From: Chlamydia trachomatis
GTDB lineage: Bacteria; Chlamydiota; Chlamydiia; Chlamydiales; 2-12-FULL-49-11
Direction of reading: 5' to 3'
Assembly: GCA_945897715.1 (NCBI GenBank)
Contig: CAMDFS010000003.1
Location: 1-39,249 of the forward strand
DNA: 39,249 nucleotides
Below are positions 28,495 through 38,338 of the stretch, one piece after another (within the stretch, counting starts at the first letter, position 1; the number at the start of each line of letters is the position of its first letter). The translations under genes were made by a program, and so were the position numbers. Below the pieces are notes generated by a model. The model ran no database searches. It was not told the origin of the DNA and worked only from the letters and a program-made list of their open reading frames with translations.

Positions 28495-29853
28495 TCATTG
28501 TTTTTTATATCTATCGATTAATGTTTGTATTTCTCTTTGAACAGTGATTAAAAAAACCTCTCGAGCCTCTTTTTTGTTGCCTACAGTCTTTAAAATTTTT
28601 GAGTAACAGATAGGCGGTCCAAAGGCAAGTATAATTGGCGTAAAAAGTTTCGGAAATATTTTTCCCTTTGCAAGGGCCTTTTCAGGGCCAATGACTGCTG
28701 CTGGAATCACTTTTGCATTTCCCTTATCTGCAAATAATGCAAGCCCTTGTTTTAAAGGTTGCACATTTCCATCATTACTTCTCGTTCCTTCAGGAAAAAT
28801 AAGAACCTTCTCCCCTTTCAGCAATAAAGAAACTACATGCTTTATCATTGCTTTATCATCAGAAGCTCCCGAAATAGGATAAGTATTTAATCTCTTTAGT
28901 ACATAAGAGATCCATTTATAATCAAATAGGGATTTTCTGGCAAGGGCATGGATGACTTGAGGGCTTGCACAACCCAGCATCGGTGGGTCCATAAAAGAGA
29001 CATGATTACAAGCAATAATTCCTGGAGAATTGATCTCAAAATGCTCTAGTCCTAGTACTTTAAACTTATGGAACAGTTTAAAGTAAGTATAGAAAAATAA
29101 TTTTATAGGAACATACAACATTGAGCATTTCTTCCCTTTATAGGAAAACCAGTATTTTCTATTAGAGGGGGTAGCATAAGGGACTTTTTTTACAATCAAT
29201 GCAAGAGGCTTAACGATATCATTTACCCCAAGCTCTGTTGTATCTACTCTAATGGCATCTTTAGGACAAATTAGAGGAGATTGCTCCCTTGTCATATCTC
29301 TTTCATCACGAGTTGTTATATCAGTGATCACATCTTCAAGGGTAAGGTCTTTAGATTCAGGCTTCTTTTTTAGGAAGTTGTAGCGTCTTCTGGCTCTTTC
29401 TTCAACATCTGCTTCGAGAAAAATTTTAATCTCGGCATCAGGGAAAACTACTGACCCAGTATCTCTTCCCTCTACGACGATATTTTCTCCTTCAGCAAAA
29501 ACCCTTTGCAGTCTTGTTGCATAATCACGGATAAATACTTTTGTTGAAAGCAGCGAGGATATATGTGCAATTTCTCTAGTTCTGATCTCTTCAGTAACAT
29601 CTTTTGATCCAATAAAATGCTTTCTCTTCCCACCATCTCCTGAAAAATGATACGAAAAGGAAGAAAGCTCCTCTTCTTGCTTTTCATCACTTACTGACAA
29701 AAGCTTATTATTTCTATAAAAAAGGGCAATTGCTCGATAGATAGCGCCAGTATCAAGATGGGTAAACCCAAGCTTTTTCGACAAGCCTTTAGCCACTGTA
29801 GATTTACCAGAGGCCGATGGCCCATCAATTGTTACTTTTATAAATTTTTTCAT
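28495..29853 (-). CDS. Fusion of cytidylate kinase (N-terminal) and 1-acyl-glycerol-3-phosphate acyltransferase PlsC (C-terminal)
   Basis: 452 aa; Cmk P-loop GPSASGKSTVAKGL and LDTGAIYRAI, VVEGRDTGSVVFPDA; then PlsC NHVSFMDPP (HX4D), FPEGTRSNDG, VIPAAVIGPEKAL, in one uninterrupted frame. Confidence 0.95.
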   Translation of the reverse strand: MKKFIKVTIDGPSASGKSTVAKGLSKKLGFTHLDTGAIYRAIALFYRNNKLLSVSDEKQEEELSSFSYHFSGDGGKRKHFIGSKDVTEEIRTREIAHISSLLSTKVFIRDYATRLQRVFAEGENIVVEGRDTGSVVFPDAEIKIFLEADVEERARRRYNFLKKKPESKDLTLEDVITDITTRDERDMTREQSPLICPKDAIRVDTTELGVNDIVKPLALIVKKVPYATPSNRKYWFSYKGKKCSMLYVPIKLFFYTYFKLFHKFKVLGLEHFEINSPGIIACNHVSFMDPPMLGCASPQVIHALARKSLFDYKWISYVLKRLNTYPISGASDDKAMIKHVVSLLLKGEKVLIFPEGTRSNDGNVQPLKQGLALFADKGNAKVIPAAVIGPEKALAKGKIFPKLFTPIILAFGPPICYSKILKTVGNKKEAREVFLITVQREIQTLIDRYKKQ

Positions 29854-29857
29854 CTCA

Positions 29858-30724
29858 TCACATGTTCTTTAAAAATACATAAACTATCGGTGCTGTAAAC
29901 AACAAAGAGTCCAGATTGTCCAGAACTCCCCCAACTCCAGGGATGGAATTACTATCTTTTACTTTAGCATCTCGTTTCAATAAAGATTCTGCTAAATCCC
30001 CTATTTGACCAAAAATTCCAATTGCCCCTCCCAAGAGGATAGCATACGGAAGACTTAATTGAAATCCATACTCTGGAAAAAAGCTCCCTCCAATTGAAAA
30101 GGCTATACTCACTAAGACGGCAAATATAAATCCACCTATGGAACCAACCCTTGTCTTACTAGGGCTAATTGTTGGCGCTAATTTACTTTTACCAAAACTT
30201 TTACCTAAAAAATATCCACCCATATCGGTTACTTTTGTCACAGTAATCAAATACGTAAGCCATAATCTTCCATTTAATGAGCCTTCGGCAATTGATTCCG
30301 GATAGAGTATTCTGACCATGAGAGTCAACGGGACAAGAATATATACTACTCCAAAAAAACTTGTGGCAATGTGTACAATCGCCTCATCCACCTTGGAAAA
30401 ATAATAAATAAAAATTGCAAAGAAAAATAATCCCAACATCATTTGAGTCAATCCAGTTAAGGAATAATTTAAAATCTGGAGATAATTGGTGAAAATATAG
30501 AGCGCTGTAAAACCTGCCAGCAATTTATAGGGTAGATGAAGTGACTTGGTTTTTAAAAATTCTACATACTCCCAAATAGCTGCTAGACCAAACGCCATCA
30601 CTACAAACATCACAACCACCTTCATCGCTGGTAATTGTGAGTAGTAGACCATTAAAATTAATACACTTACCTCAACAGTATAAGCAAGAAATCGAGCCTT
30701 TAAATCTTTAAATGTATTATTCAT
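29858..30724 (-). CDS. cdsA: Phosphatidate cytidylyltransferase
   Basis: 288 aa polytopic; SPSKTRVGSIGGFIFAVLVS and LGGAIGIFGQIGDLAESLLKRDAKVKDSNSIPGVGGVLDNLDSLLF signature. Confidence 0.95.
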   Translation of the reverse strand: MNNTFKDLKARFLAYTVEVSVLILMVYYSQLPAMKVVVMFVVMAFGLAAIWEYVEFLKTKSLHLPYKLLAGFTALYIFTNYLQILNYSLTGLTQMMLGLFFFAIFIYYFSKVDEAIVHIATSFFGVVYILVPLTLMVRILYPESIAEGSLNGRLWLTYLITVTKVTDMGGYFLGKSFGKSKLAPTISPSKTRVGSIGGFIFAVLVSIAFSIGGSFFPEYGFQLSLPYAILLGGAIGIFGQIGDLAESLLKRDAKVKDSNSIPGVGGVLDNLDSLLFTAPIVYVFLKNM

Positions 30725-30733
30725 ATACCTCTC

Positions 30734-31477
30734 CTAAACCCCTAATCTTTTATTTCTTATTCCATATTCTTCTACTGCTAATATAAAATCTTCTACTGAA
30801 AAATCTGGCCATAGCATTTTTTCTAAAAAGATCTCTGTATAAGAGATCTGCCAAAGAAGGAAGTTACTCACCCTTTGCTCCCCACTTGTTCTGATTAACA
30901 TATCAGGATCAGGCCAGGCGGCCGTATAAAGATATTTGCCAATCAATTCCTCAGTTATCTCATCTTCCTGTAACTTGCCATCTTTGCTATCTCTTGTTAT
31001 AGCTATTATTGCCCTTCTAAGATCATCACGTCCCCCATAATTGATAGCAAGAACAAGTTCTAAAGCTTTTCCATCCTTTGTAGCATGCTTAACCTCATAT
31101 AGAATTGTCTTTAAAGAGAGTGGAAAAGGGCTACTATCTCCAATTGTAGAAAGTTTGATCCCATTTTCAATCAAAGCAGGACGCATTTTATCTAAATAGA
31201 GTTCAAATATATGAAATAATGCCTGAATTTCTGGCTCACTTCTAAGCCAGTTTTCTGTAGAAAAAGCATACACAGTTAAAATTTCAATCCCAATATCGAC
31301 AGCAGCTTTTGTAATATTTAGCAAATTCTGAGCCCCTGCAATGTGCCCCTCTTGAATAGAGAGCCCTTCTCGTTTAGCATACCTACGATTTCCATCCATA
31401 ATAATAGCAACATGGCGAGGAAGAGGGTTCTTCGACAACTTCTTATCCTTACATGGTGGTGTTAGTATTTCAGACAT
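30734..31477 (-). CDS. uppS: Isoprenyl (undecaprenyl) diphosphate synthase; likely start MSEILTPP at 31477 (ORF track extends to 31552)
   Basis: HVAIIMDGNRRYAKREGLSIQEGHIAGAQNL, VYAFSTENWLRS, LAINYGGRDDLRRAI, PDMLIRTSGEQRVSNFLLWQISYTEI. Confidence 0.95.
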   Translation of the reverse strand: MSEILTPPCKDKKLSKNPLPRHVAIIMDGNRRYAKREGLSIQEGHIAGAQNLLNITKAAVDIGIEILTVYAFSTENWLRSEPEIQALFHIFELYLDKMRPALIENGIKLSTIGDSSPFPLSLKTILYEVKHATKDGKALELVLAINYGGRDDLRRAIIAITRDSKDGKLQEDEITEELIGKYLYTAAWPDPDMLIRTSGEQRVSNFLLWQISYTEIFLEKMLWPDFSVEDFILAVEEYGIRNKRLGV

Positions 31478-31610
31478 ATACTCCTCAAAAAGATCTTGTG
31501 AGAATATCAAGAGTAGATATTCTTGACTAGAATATTCTAGATCTATTGACAATTGGAGACAAATCTAATAAACTCTTTCTTTCACAATTCTATTGAAGGA
31601 AGCATGACTT

Positions 31611-34600
31611 ATGAAAGCCCAACAGAAAAGAAAAGCATTATTTGTTATTTTAGCCGTTTCTGCTCTCACACTCTACAATATTCTCCCAACCATTTTTTTC
31701 TATACCAAGAATTTAAAAGGGGAAATCACAAAATCTGTCTCTGAAAAAATTGCTACTGATATTGCTAAAAGAGTTAATACACTAGAGGGCGAATCTATTG
31801 CCTGGATTCATTCCTATTGCAAACTTCTTCACCTAAAACCTACTAAAGTCTCCCTTAAAGAAAAAAACCCAGATGCAATCAATGTCACTTTCAAGACTGA
31901 AAAAGATGCTCGAATTTTTAAATCTCATATGACAAAAGCTGGGAACCTTATCCCTTTCTTTCCAAAAAAAATGCTCCCTTTAGAAAGCGATGATTTTGAT
32001 GTGGCTTCTAAAACTGTTACCTTGAAAAGAGAGATCCCTATCCATTTTGATCTAAGCACTATAGAGCAGTGCTTTTCCTATGTTCCTATGTACAAGGAAG
32101 ATGGATCAATCTCCTCAAGTTATAGAGATATATTAGATGATAGAATCCTAGAAATAGCAAAAGTTGTGACCTCAACATCTTCTACTGCTATCAATATTGA
32201 ACGAACAATCAATGATCACTATATTGGATACAAAACTCCCTATTTCCTTGCTGTTGCTGACACACTCTTGCAATACAAGTCTTTGTTTGAAAATGGCAGT
32301 GCCCTTCAAAAGCGTTTCTACGCCTCTGCATTTGAGTCAAAGACCCGTGATGCTACATTTCTTTACAACCATTGCCTAAACGGCTTTATGGCTTGTAAGG
32401 ATTATATTCAAAAAGAAAAACTTCAACTTATTGATACAATAAAGGAGGGCTCACTTGATGAAAAAGATACCACTCTTCCAGAGGTAGGAGCCCTTTCCAC
32501 ATTGAAAGAGCAGGAAGAAAAACTCTTAAATGCAATTACTCTTCTTCAGAATAAAAAGACACTCTTCACACCTTCTGCAGTCAAAAATCTAAAGAGTAAT
32601 TATTCTACAGAGCTAACGAATAACAAAATTGAGGAAAAAGAATTATTTACCCTGTCCACAGGGGGGAATAATCCAGTAATTTCAAGTATCACTGTGAATT
32701 ACAAAGATAGAAATGTTTCATTTGAAATTGCAGAAGAATTGACCTCGTATATGAGCACAAAAGACGCCTCACTACAAAAAAAGATTGTACAGCTTATTTT
32801 TGATGAGATTGCAAAAGTAAAAAACACAACTTCAGAAGAGATTCAAAGAAATGGATCCCTATTTACCTTAGACCTATCAAATTTAGATGGTGCTAAAAGC
32901 CTTCTAAAGTTCGATCTAAAGGTTGTTGCAGAAAAAAAACTCTCCGCTTTAAAAACTTCGTTACTATCTCATTGGCAGAGGTCATCAAAAGAGCTTAACC
33001 CAAATGACTACAAAATTGTTAGCTTTGAGGAATACAAAGCACTCCCTGAGCAAGAAAAGGCGTTTTGTTTAGCATTATATGCTCCAATTCTTGACAAAGA
33101 GGGAGAAACTGAAGGATTTGATAATGGATCGGTCTATATCATTGGGAAAAGCTTGCTCCTAATGAATCGAAATTCAATGCAAAAAGAGTCAGGGGAAGAA
33201 AACAAGGCCCTCGGTAAAGATTTATTAGCTCTTGATACCTTACTTCGTCAGCATGGCGCTCGTGTCTATGAGGGAAGTGGATTTCCGTTTGACAAGGCAT
33301 TTAAAGATGATTACATATTCATGATTTCTGACTATTTTGCACCCTTGCTTTCTGCAACAAGAGAAGATTGGAATGTGCTCAGCTCTAAAACGTTTGCCAC
33401 ATTAGAGTTTTCTGATGTTCGAAACAGAATCCTTGCTGTAAATGAAATCGAAAATAAGGAACATGCTGATCTATTAAAATGGCAGGATGAATATAATAAG
33501 GCTCAGTCTAATGTAGAAGCAGAAGGACACTTTAGCATCCCTGCACCAACAAAAAGTCCTTTCTTTAGCAATCTTGCTCTCTCAACCTCAAAATATTTTA
33601 GAGGTGATGAGAAAAAAATCCTTCATTGGGGTCTAGACCTAAATGGAGGCACCACGGTGCGCGTTGCTCTAAAAGATAAACAGAACAGGGCCGTAACAAG
33701 TGAAGAGGACCTAAATCAAGGGGTAAATGAGTTATATCGCAGAGTAAACAAAATGGGTGTTTCAGATGTCTCCATTCGAAAAGAAGGATCATTTATTACT
33801 TTAGACTTCCCAGCAACACAAAGTCTTTCTGCCAGTGAATTAATTACTGCCTCATCAATGACTTTCCATGTAGTAAATGAAAAGTTTTCCTATTACAATG
33901 CAGGGCTTAGAACCTCTCTTGGTAGATTCTTGCAAGAAGTTTGGAATGAAGCCTTAGTAACTAGCAAGACCGATTCTGAAAGCATCAATGGGATTGCTTT
34001 CAACCATCTCTATGGCGATACCCTAGATATTGAAAATCCATTTCCAAGAAGTGATTCAGGAAGAGTCCTATTAGAAAATGGTCTCCAACTAGCAGACCCA
34101 AGCAATCCGAATATGTCCGCCATTGTCGACGATAAAGTCTCCAAGATTGGAGTTCTTGAGGGTAGCAGCATAGAAGATTGGCATGGGATGACTAATCCAT
34201 TAATCATCCTATTCAATAACTATGCACTAGAAGGTGCATGGCTAAAAGATGTACGGGCTGGATATGACCCAAACACTGGAAATTTCCTATCTTTTAGCGT
34301 AAACTCCTCCTCCTCAGAAGAAAACATAGATCCAAGAGATATTTTACATAACTGGACCTCTGTATTCTCTACTTCTCAGATGAATAATAGAGCCTATTCA
34401 GAAATAACCAACGGCAATGGCTGGAGATTATCCGCTGTACTAAACGGAAAGATCATCAGCATGCCTAGACTACAAGATGCTTTGAAAGAAAATGGAAGAA
34501 TTTCTGGCTCTTTCTCACAAAAAGAGGTTGCAAGACTTGCAGCTGACCTTAGAGCGGGCTCTTTAACTTATACTCCTGAAATTATCTCAGAAACTACTAT

Positions 34601-36161
34601 TAGCCCAGAACTTGGGGCACAAGAAAGATCCCAAGGGATCCTTGCCACTGTAATCGCTTTTTTTGCTGTCATTGCAATTATGATTGGATATTACAGATTT
34701 GCTGGAGTAATCGCCTCCATCGCTGTGGTATTTAACATACTCATCCTTTGGGCAATGCTTCAAAATCTTGGAGCATCGTTAACCCTTGCTGGAATTGCCG
34801 GAATCATCTTAACAATTGGAATGTCAGTTGATGCAAATGTCTTGATCTTTGAACGTGTCCGTGAAGAAAATGAGGAACATAAAAATATCTCTAATGCCAT
34901 TGCAACCGGATATGAAAAAGCCTTTTCCGCAATTTTTGACTCCAATATCACAAGCATCATCGCAGCATTGATCCTCCTTAACTTTGATGCAGGCCCAGTA
35001 AAAGGCTTTGCTCTCACTTTAATTATTGGTATCACTTCGTCAATGTTTACTGCCCTTTACATGACAAGAACATTTTTCAATTTCTGGCTGAAAAAAGGTA
35101 AAAATCAAAGTCTAAAAATGATGAACTTATTTCCAGACTCAAATTTTTCATTCATGAAGTATGGAAGAGTAGCAACATTTATTGCTACTGCTTGTATTAT
35201 TATTGGTGGAGTGACGTTATATGAACAAAGAGAGACTCTCTTTGGGATGGACTTTACTGGCGGTATGACGCTTGAATTAGAAGTAGCTGGCTCAAATGGA
35301 ACAAATCCAAAAGCAAGCGTAGAGCATGCTCTCACCTCCCATGGGATCTCTTCTTCAGAATATTCTATTCGAGCGCTTAATAACAAAAGTGCTTTAAAGA
35401 TCTATTTAAGCAATGCGTTAAATAATCCCGGAAGACCTTTTGCGAACTTAAAAAAACCCTCCCTTAACGATGAATTCACCTATTCTTATGAAAAAAATCC
35501 AAAGATTGCTGCAATTGTTGCTATTTTAAAAGATTCAAATGTATTATTAACTTCTAAATCATTAAACTCTTTAGACAAAAACTTCTCTTCAATTAGCGGC
35601 CAAATGTCTGCGACGATGAGAAATAATGCTCTATTTGGAATCTTATTAGCTCTAGCTGCAATTCTTATCTATATTACTGTCAGATTTGAATTTAGTTATG
35701 CAATAAGTGCTACCATTGGATTAGCCTTTGACTTGCTCTTAACTTTAGCAATTCTAGGCATTTGTAAAGCTTTAGGACTCCCTCTTTCTATTGATCTAAA
35801 TACAATAGCTGCCCTTATGACAATTATAGGTTACTCATTAAATGATACGATCATTGTCTTTGATAGGATAAGAACAGAGCTTAAGAAAAATCATTCTACC
35901 TCATTGAAAGAGATTATAGATCTTTCCTTGAATAAGACACTTTCTAGAACAATGATGACATCGTTAACAACTCTTGTTGTACTATTATCACTTGTCATGC
36001 TTGGTGGAAAGTCTATCTTTAACTTCTCATTTTTAATGATGGTAGGGGTAATTGTTGGGACATTATCTAGTTTATTCTTAGCAAGTACCTTTTTGTATAT
36101 TTTCAAAAGCAAAGATAAAAAGAAGGTTAGATCTGCATCTATCATAAGTATCACCGGCTAG
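31611..36161 (+). CDS. secDF: SecD-SecF fusion protein-export membrane protein with very large N-terminal periplasmic region
   Basis: 1516 aa; SecD motif ILHWGLDLNGGTTVRVALKDK near residue 670, GIAGIILTIGMSVDANVLIFERVREE, then SecF GMDFTGGMTLELEV and IIGYSLNDTIIVFDRIRTEL. Confidence 0.95.
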   Translation: MKAQQKRKALFVILAVSALTLYNILPTIFFYTKNLKGEITKSVSEKIATDIAKRVNTLEGESIAWIHSYCKLLHLKPTKVSLKEKNPDAINVTFKTEKDARIFKSHMTKAGNLIPFFPKKMLPLESDDFDVASKTVTLKREIPIHFDLSTIEQCFSYVPMYKEDGSISSSYRDILDDRILEIAKVVTSTSSTAINIERTINDHYIGYKTPYFLAVADTLLQYKSLFENGSALQKRFYASAFESKTRDATFLYNHCLNGFMACKDYIQKEKLQLIDTIKEGSLDEKDTTLPEVGALSTLKEQEEKLLNAITLLQNKKTLFTPSAVKNLKSNYSTELTNNKIEEKELFTLSTGGNNPVISSITVNYKDRNVSFEIAEELTSYMSTKDASLQKKIVQLIFDEIAKVKNTTSEEIQRNGSLFTLDLSNLDGAKSLLKFDLKVVAEKKLSALKTSLLSHWQRSSKELNPNDYKIVSFEEYKALPEQEKAFCLALYAPILDKEGETEGFDNGSVYIIGKSLLLMNRNSMQKESGEENKALGKDLLALDTLLRQHGARVYEGSGFPFDKAFKDDYIFMISDYFAPLLSATREDWNVLSSKTFATLEFSDVRNRILAVNEIENKEHADLLKWQDEYNKAQSNVEAEGHFSIPAPTKSPFFSNLALSTSKYFRGDEKKILHWGLDLNGGTTVRVALKDKQNRAVTSEEDLNQGVNELYRRVNKMGVSDVSIRKEGSFITLDFPATQSLSASELITASSMTFHVVNEKFSYYNAGLRTSLGRFLQEVWNEALVTSKTDSESINGIAFNHLYGDTLDIENPFPRSDSGRVLLENGLQLADPSNPNMSAIVDDKVSKIGVLEGSSIEDWHGMTNPLIILFNNYALEGAWLKDVRAGYDPNTGNFLSFSVNSSSSEENIDPRDILHNWTSVFSTSQMNNRAYSEITNGNGWRLSAVLNGKIISMPRLQDALKENGRISGSFSQKEVARLAADLRAGSLTYTPEIISETTISPELGAQERSQGILATVIAFFAVIAIMIGYYRFAGVIASIAVVFNILILWAMLQNLGASLTLAGIAGIILTIGMSVDANVLIFERVREENEEHKNISNAIATGYEKAFSAIFDSNITSIIAALILLNFDAGPVKGFALTLIIGITSSMFTALYMTRTFFNFWLKKGKNQSLKMMNLFPDSNFSFMKYGRVATFIATACIIIGGVTLYEQRETLFGMDFTGGMTLELEVAGSNGTNPKASVEHALTSHGISSSEYSIRALNNKSALKIYLSNALNNPGRPFANLKKPSLNDEFTYSYEKNPKIAAIVAILKDSNVLLTSKSLNSLDKNFSSISGQMSATMRNNALFGILLALAAILIYITVRFEFSYAISATIGLAFDLLLTLAILGICKALGLPLSIDLNTIAALMTIIGYSLNDTIIVFDRIRTELKKNHSTSLKEIIDLSLNKTLSRTMMTSLTTLVVLLSLVMLGGKSIFNFSFLMMVGVIVGTLSSLFLASTFLYIFKSKDKKKVRSASIISITG

Positions 36162-36174
36162 AAAATTTCTAGCC
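36156..36174. terminator. Palindromic hairpin overlapping the secDF stop codon, possible terminator
   Basis: GGCTAGA-AAATT-TCTAGCC with the secDF TAG inside the left arm; T-rich run (gattttttt) about 10 nt downstream. Confidence 0.45.
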
Positions 36175-36230
36175 ATGTATACTTGATTTTTTTATCCAAA
36201 TGAACTATCCTTTGCAAAAAAGTAGATCCC

Positions 36231-37973
36231 ATGCAATACAAACAATCTCCATCGAATCTCGTATGGGTTTATCCAACGGTAAATCAACCATTAATTGATT
36301 ATTTTATTTCTGAATTTCACATTCATCCAGCAACTGCCCAAGTCTTAGTTTCAAGAAAATTCACTAAAAAAACTGATGTCCATAAATTTCTCTATTCAAA
36401 ACTTCCCCACCTTATCCCACCTGAAAAATTAAGTGAAATTGATAAAGCAACAGAGAGGCTTCATGAAGCACTCAAAAAAAATGAGAGCATCCTTATTTTT
36501 GGTGATAACGATGTCGATGGCATTACAGGAACTACCCTCCTTGTAGATTTCTTAAGAGCATTAGGGGCAAGGGTCTATTTCTATATTGTCTCGCGAAGTT
36601 CAGATCGAGGCAATACTATTCTAGATTCTGTGGAGTATGCAAAAAAAAATGATTGCAAACTATTAATTACCGTAGATTGCGGCATTACAGCCGCTGATGA
36701 AATCGAAGAGCTCACAAAAATTGGCATCGATGTAATCATTACAGACCATCATGAACCCACCGATAGAATCCCTCATTGTATCGCAACGCTCAATCCAAAA
36801 TTGAAAGGCAGCAAGTATCCAAATAAAGACTTAACTGGCGTTGGTGTAGCTTTTAAATTCGCTCATGCCATGATGAATATGCTCGCAAAAAAAGGCGAAG
36901 TACAAGCTGACCTTATTGACCTAAGAAGATACCTAGATCTTGTAGCCCTCGGAACAATTTCCGACATGGGCGCTTTAACTGGTGAAAATAGAATCCTAGT
37001 AAGATATGGAATAGAGCAACTAAAAAAAACACAAAGAATTGGGCTACTAAAATTAATTCACGTCTCAGAAGTAAATCCAGAGGATATTACCACAACAGAT
37101 ATCGCTTCAAAAGTTGCTCCAAGGCTAAACAGCTTGGGAAGGATTGATGACCCTGTAAAAGGGGTAAACTTACTCCTTGTTCGTGATATGGGCGAAGCTG
37201 AAGCCCTTGCTCGTGATCTTGATCAAATGAATCAAAAAAGACAGAGAATTGAGCGCAAAGACACAGAAAATCTGGATAAGTTAATCGCAGACAATCCAGA
37301 TATAGTAAAAAATAAGGCGATTGTTTTACATTCCTACACTTGGCATTCTGGTATCATTGCAATCCTTGCTACAAAAATTTCAAAACTCTACAACAAACCC
37401 ACCATCGTTATTACAATAAAAGATGGTATTGGAAAAGGATCAATTCGTACAATTCCTGAATTTCCTGTCCTTGATGTTTTAAAGGACAATAAAGACCTAT
37501 TGATCAATTTCGGCGGTCATGACTACGCCTGCGGCTTAACCATTAAAGAAGAAAACATCCCTATCTTAAAGGAAAGATTTCTTGAAGCAGCCCAAAAACA
37601 CCTAAAAGAAAGAGATATCCAGCCAAAGCTATATCTTGATGCTCAGATCTCCTTTAAAGATCTTACTTTTGAATTTTTAGAGTCTTTAACACTATTAGAG
37701 CCATATGGGATGGAAAATCCTCATGTTACCTTGTATGCTACAGCACAACAAGTCCACGCCCCAAAAATCATCGGAAAAAACCACCTTAAATTCTCTTTAG
37801 AAGATGGAGATCGTTATCTTGAAGGGATTGGATTTAATATGGGCAATCGTAAACCTACGCTCTTGAAAAAGAATATTAAATTATTGCTTGCTTTTACACC
37901 ACACATCAATGTGTATTTGAATAAATCGTCGATTCAACTTCAGATTAAAGATTTTATCATCATAGACGAATGA
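36231..37973 (+). CDS. recJ: Single-stranded-DNA-specific exonuclease RecJ
   Basis: 580 aa; ILIFGDNDVDGITGTTLL, LITVDCGI, VIITDHHEP, GVGVAFKFAHAM, APRLNSLGRIDDP, FGGHDYACGLTI. Confidence 0.96.
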   Translation: MQYKQSPSNLVWVYPTVNQPLIDYFISEFHIHPATAQVLVSRKFTKKTDVHKFLYSKLPHLIPPEKLSEIDKATERLHEALKKNESILIFGDNDVDGITGTTLLVDFLRALGARVYFYIVSRSSDRGNTILDSVEYAKKNDCKLLITVDCGITAADEIEELTKIGIDVIITDHHEPTDRIPHCIATLNPKLKGSKYPNKDLTGVGVAFKFAHAMMNMLAKKGEVQADLIDLRRYLDLVALGTISDMGALTGENRILVRYGIEQLKKTQRIGLLKLIHVSEVNPEDITTTDIASKVAPRLNSLGRIDDPVKGVNLLLVRDMGEAEALARDLDQMNQKRQRIERKDTENLDKLIADNPDIVKNKAIVLHSYTWHSGIIAILATKISKLYNKPTIVITIKDGIGKGSIRTIPEFPVLDVLKDNKDLLINFGGHDYACGLTIKEENIPILKERFLEAAQKHLKERDIQPKLYLDAQISFKDLTFEFLESLTLLEPYGMENPHVTLYATAQQVHAPKIIGKNHLKFSLEDGDRYLEGIGFNMGNRKPTLLKKNIKLLLAFTPHINVYLNKSSIQLQIKDFIIIDE

Positions 37974-37983
37974 TAGAATAACT

Positions 37984-38265
37984 TTCTTTCCCCCTTCCCT
38001 TTCCCCTTCCCCTTCCCCTTCCCCTTCCCCTTCCCTTTGCCTTTGCCTTTGCCTTTGCCTTTGCCCTTGCCCTTGCCCGTGCCCCTGCCCGTGCCCGTGC
38101 CCATGTCTTTCTCTTTGCCTTTCCCCTTCCCTTTGCCTTTGCCTTTTTCCCTGCCCGTGCCCTTGCCCGTGCCCGTGCCCATGTCTTTCTCTTTGCCTTT
38201 CCCCTTCCCTTTGCCTTTCCCCTTCCCTTTGCCTTTCCCTTTTTCCCTGCCCGTGCCCTTGCCCG
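37984..38265. repeat. Degenerate C/T-rich tandem hexamer array (TTCCCC, TTGCCT, TTGCCC, GTGCCC and related) with an internal 78-bp higher-order duplication
   Basis: Read directly: successive 6-nt units; the segment beginning ATGTCTTTCTCTTTGCC occurs at 38103 and again at 38181 (78 nt = 13 x 6 apart); the TTTTTCCCTGCCCGTGCCCTTGCCCG segment recurs 96 nt (16 x 6) apart. Confidence 0.97.
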
Positions 38266-38283
38266 AAAAATCTCTTTTTTACA

Positions 38284-38303
38284 ATTCTATTTTTTAATAG
38301 AAT
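38284..38303. other. Small hairpin between repeat array and S23-like ORF
   Basis: ATTCTATT-TTTT-AATAGAAT, followed by T-rich ctttgtctttt. Confidence 0.5.
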
Positions 38304-38338
38304 CTTTGTCTTTTCACACGAATTGGTAAGGTTAAAAC

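Noticed and set aside
35891-36154. Antisense ORF at the 3' end of secDF
   Set aside because: Complement of conserved SecF transmembrane coding sequence; no independent support.
37940-38182. ORF (-) encoding a Gly-Lys/Gly-Thr repeat protein
   Set aside because: Antisense to the same array and to the recJ 3' end; by-product of the repeat.
38037-38297. ORF (+) encoding a Leu/Pro/Val-Pro dipeptide repeat protein
   Set aside because: It is entirely the translation of the hexamer array; a 6-nt repeat without stops opens long ORFs by chance on both strands. No ribosome-binding context or non-repeat domain.
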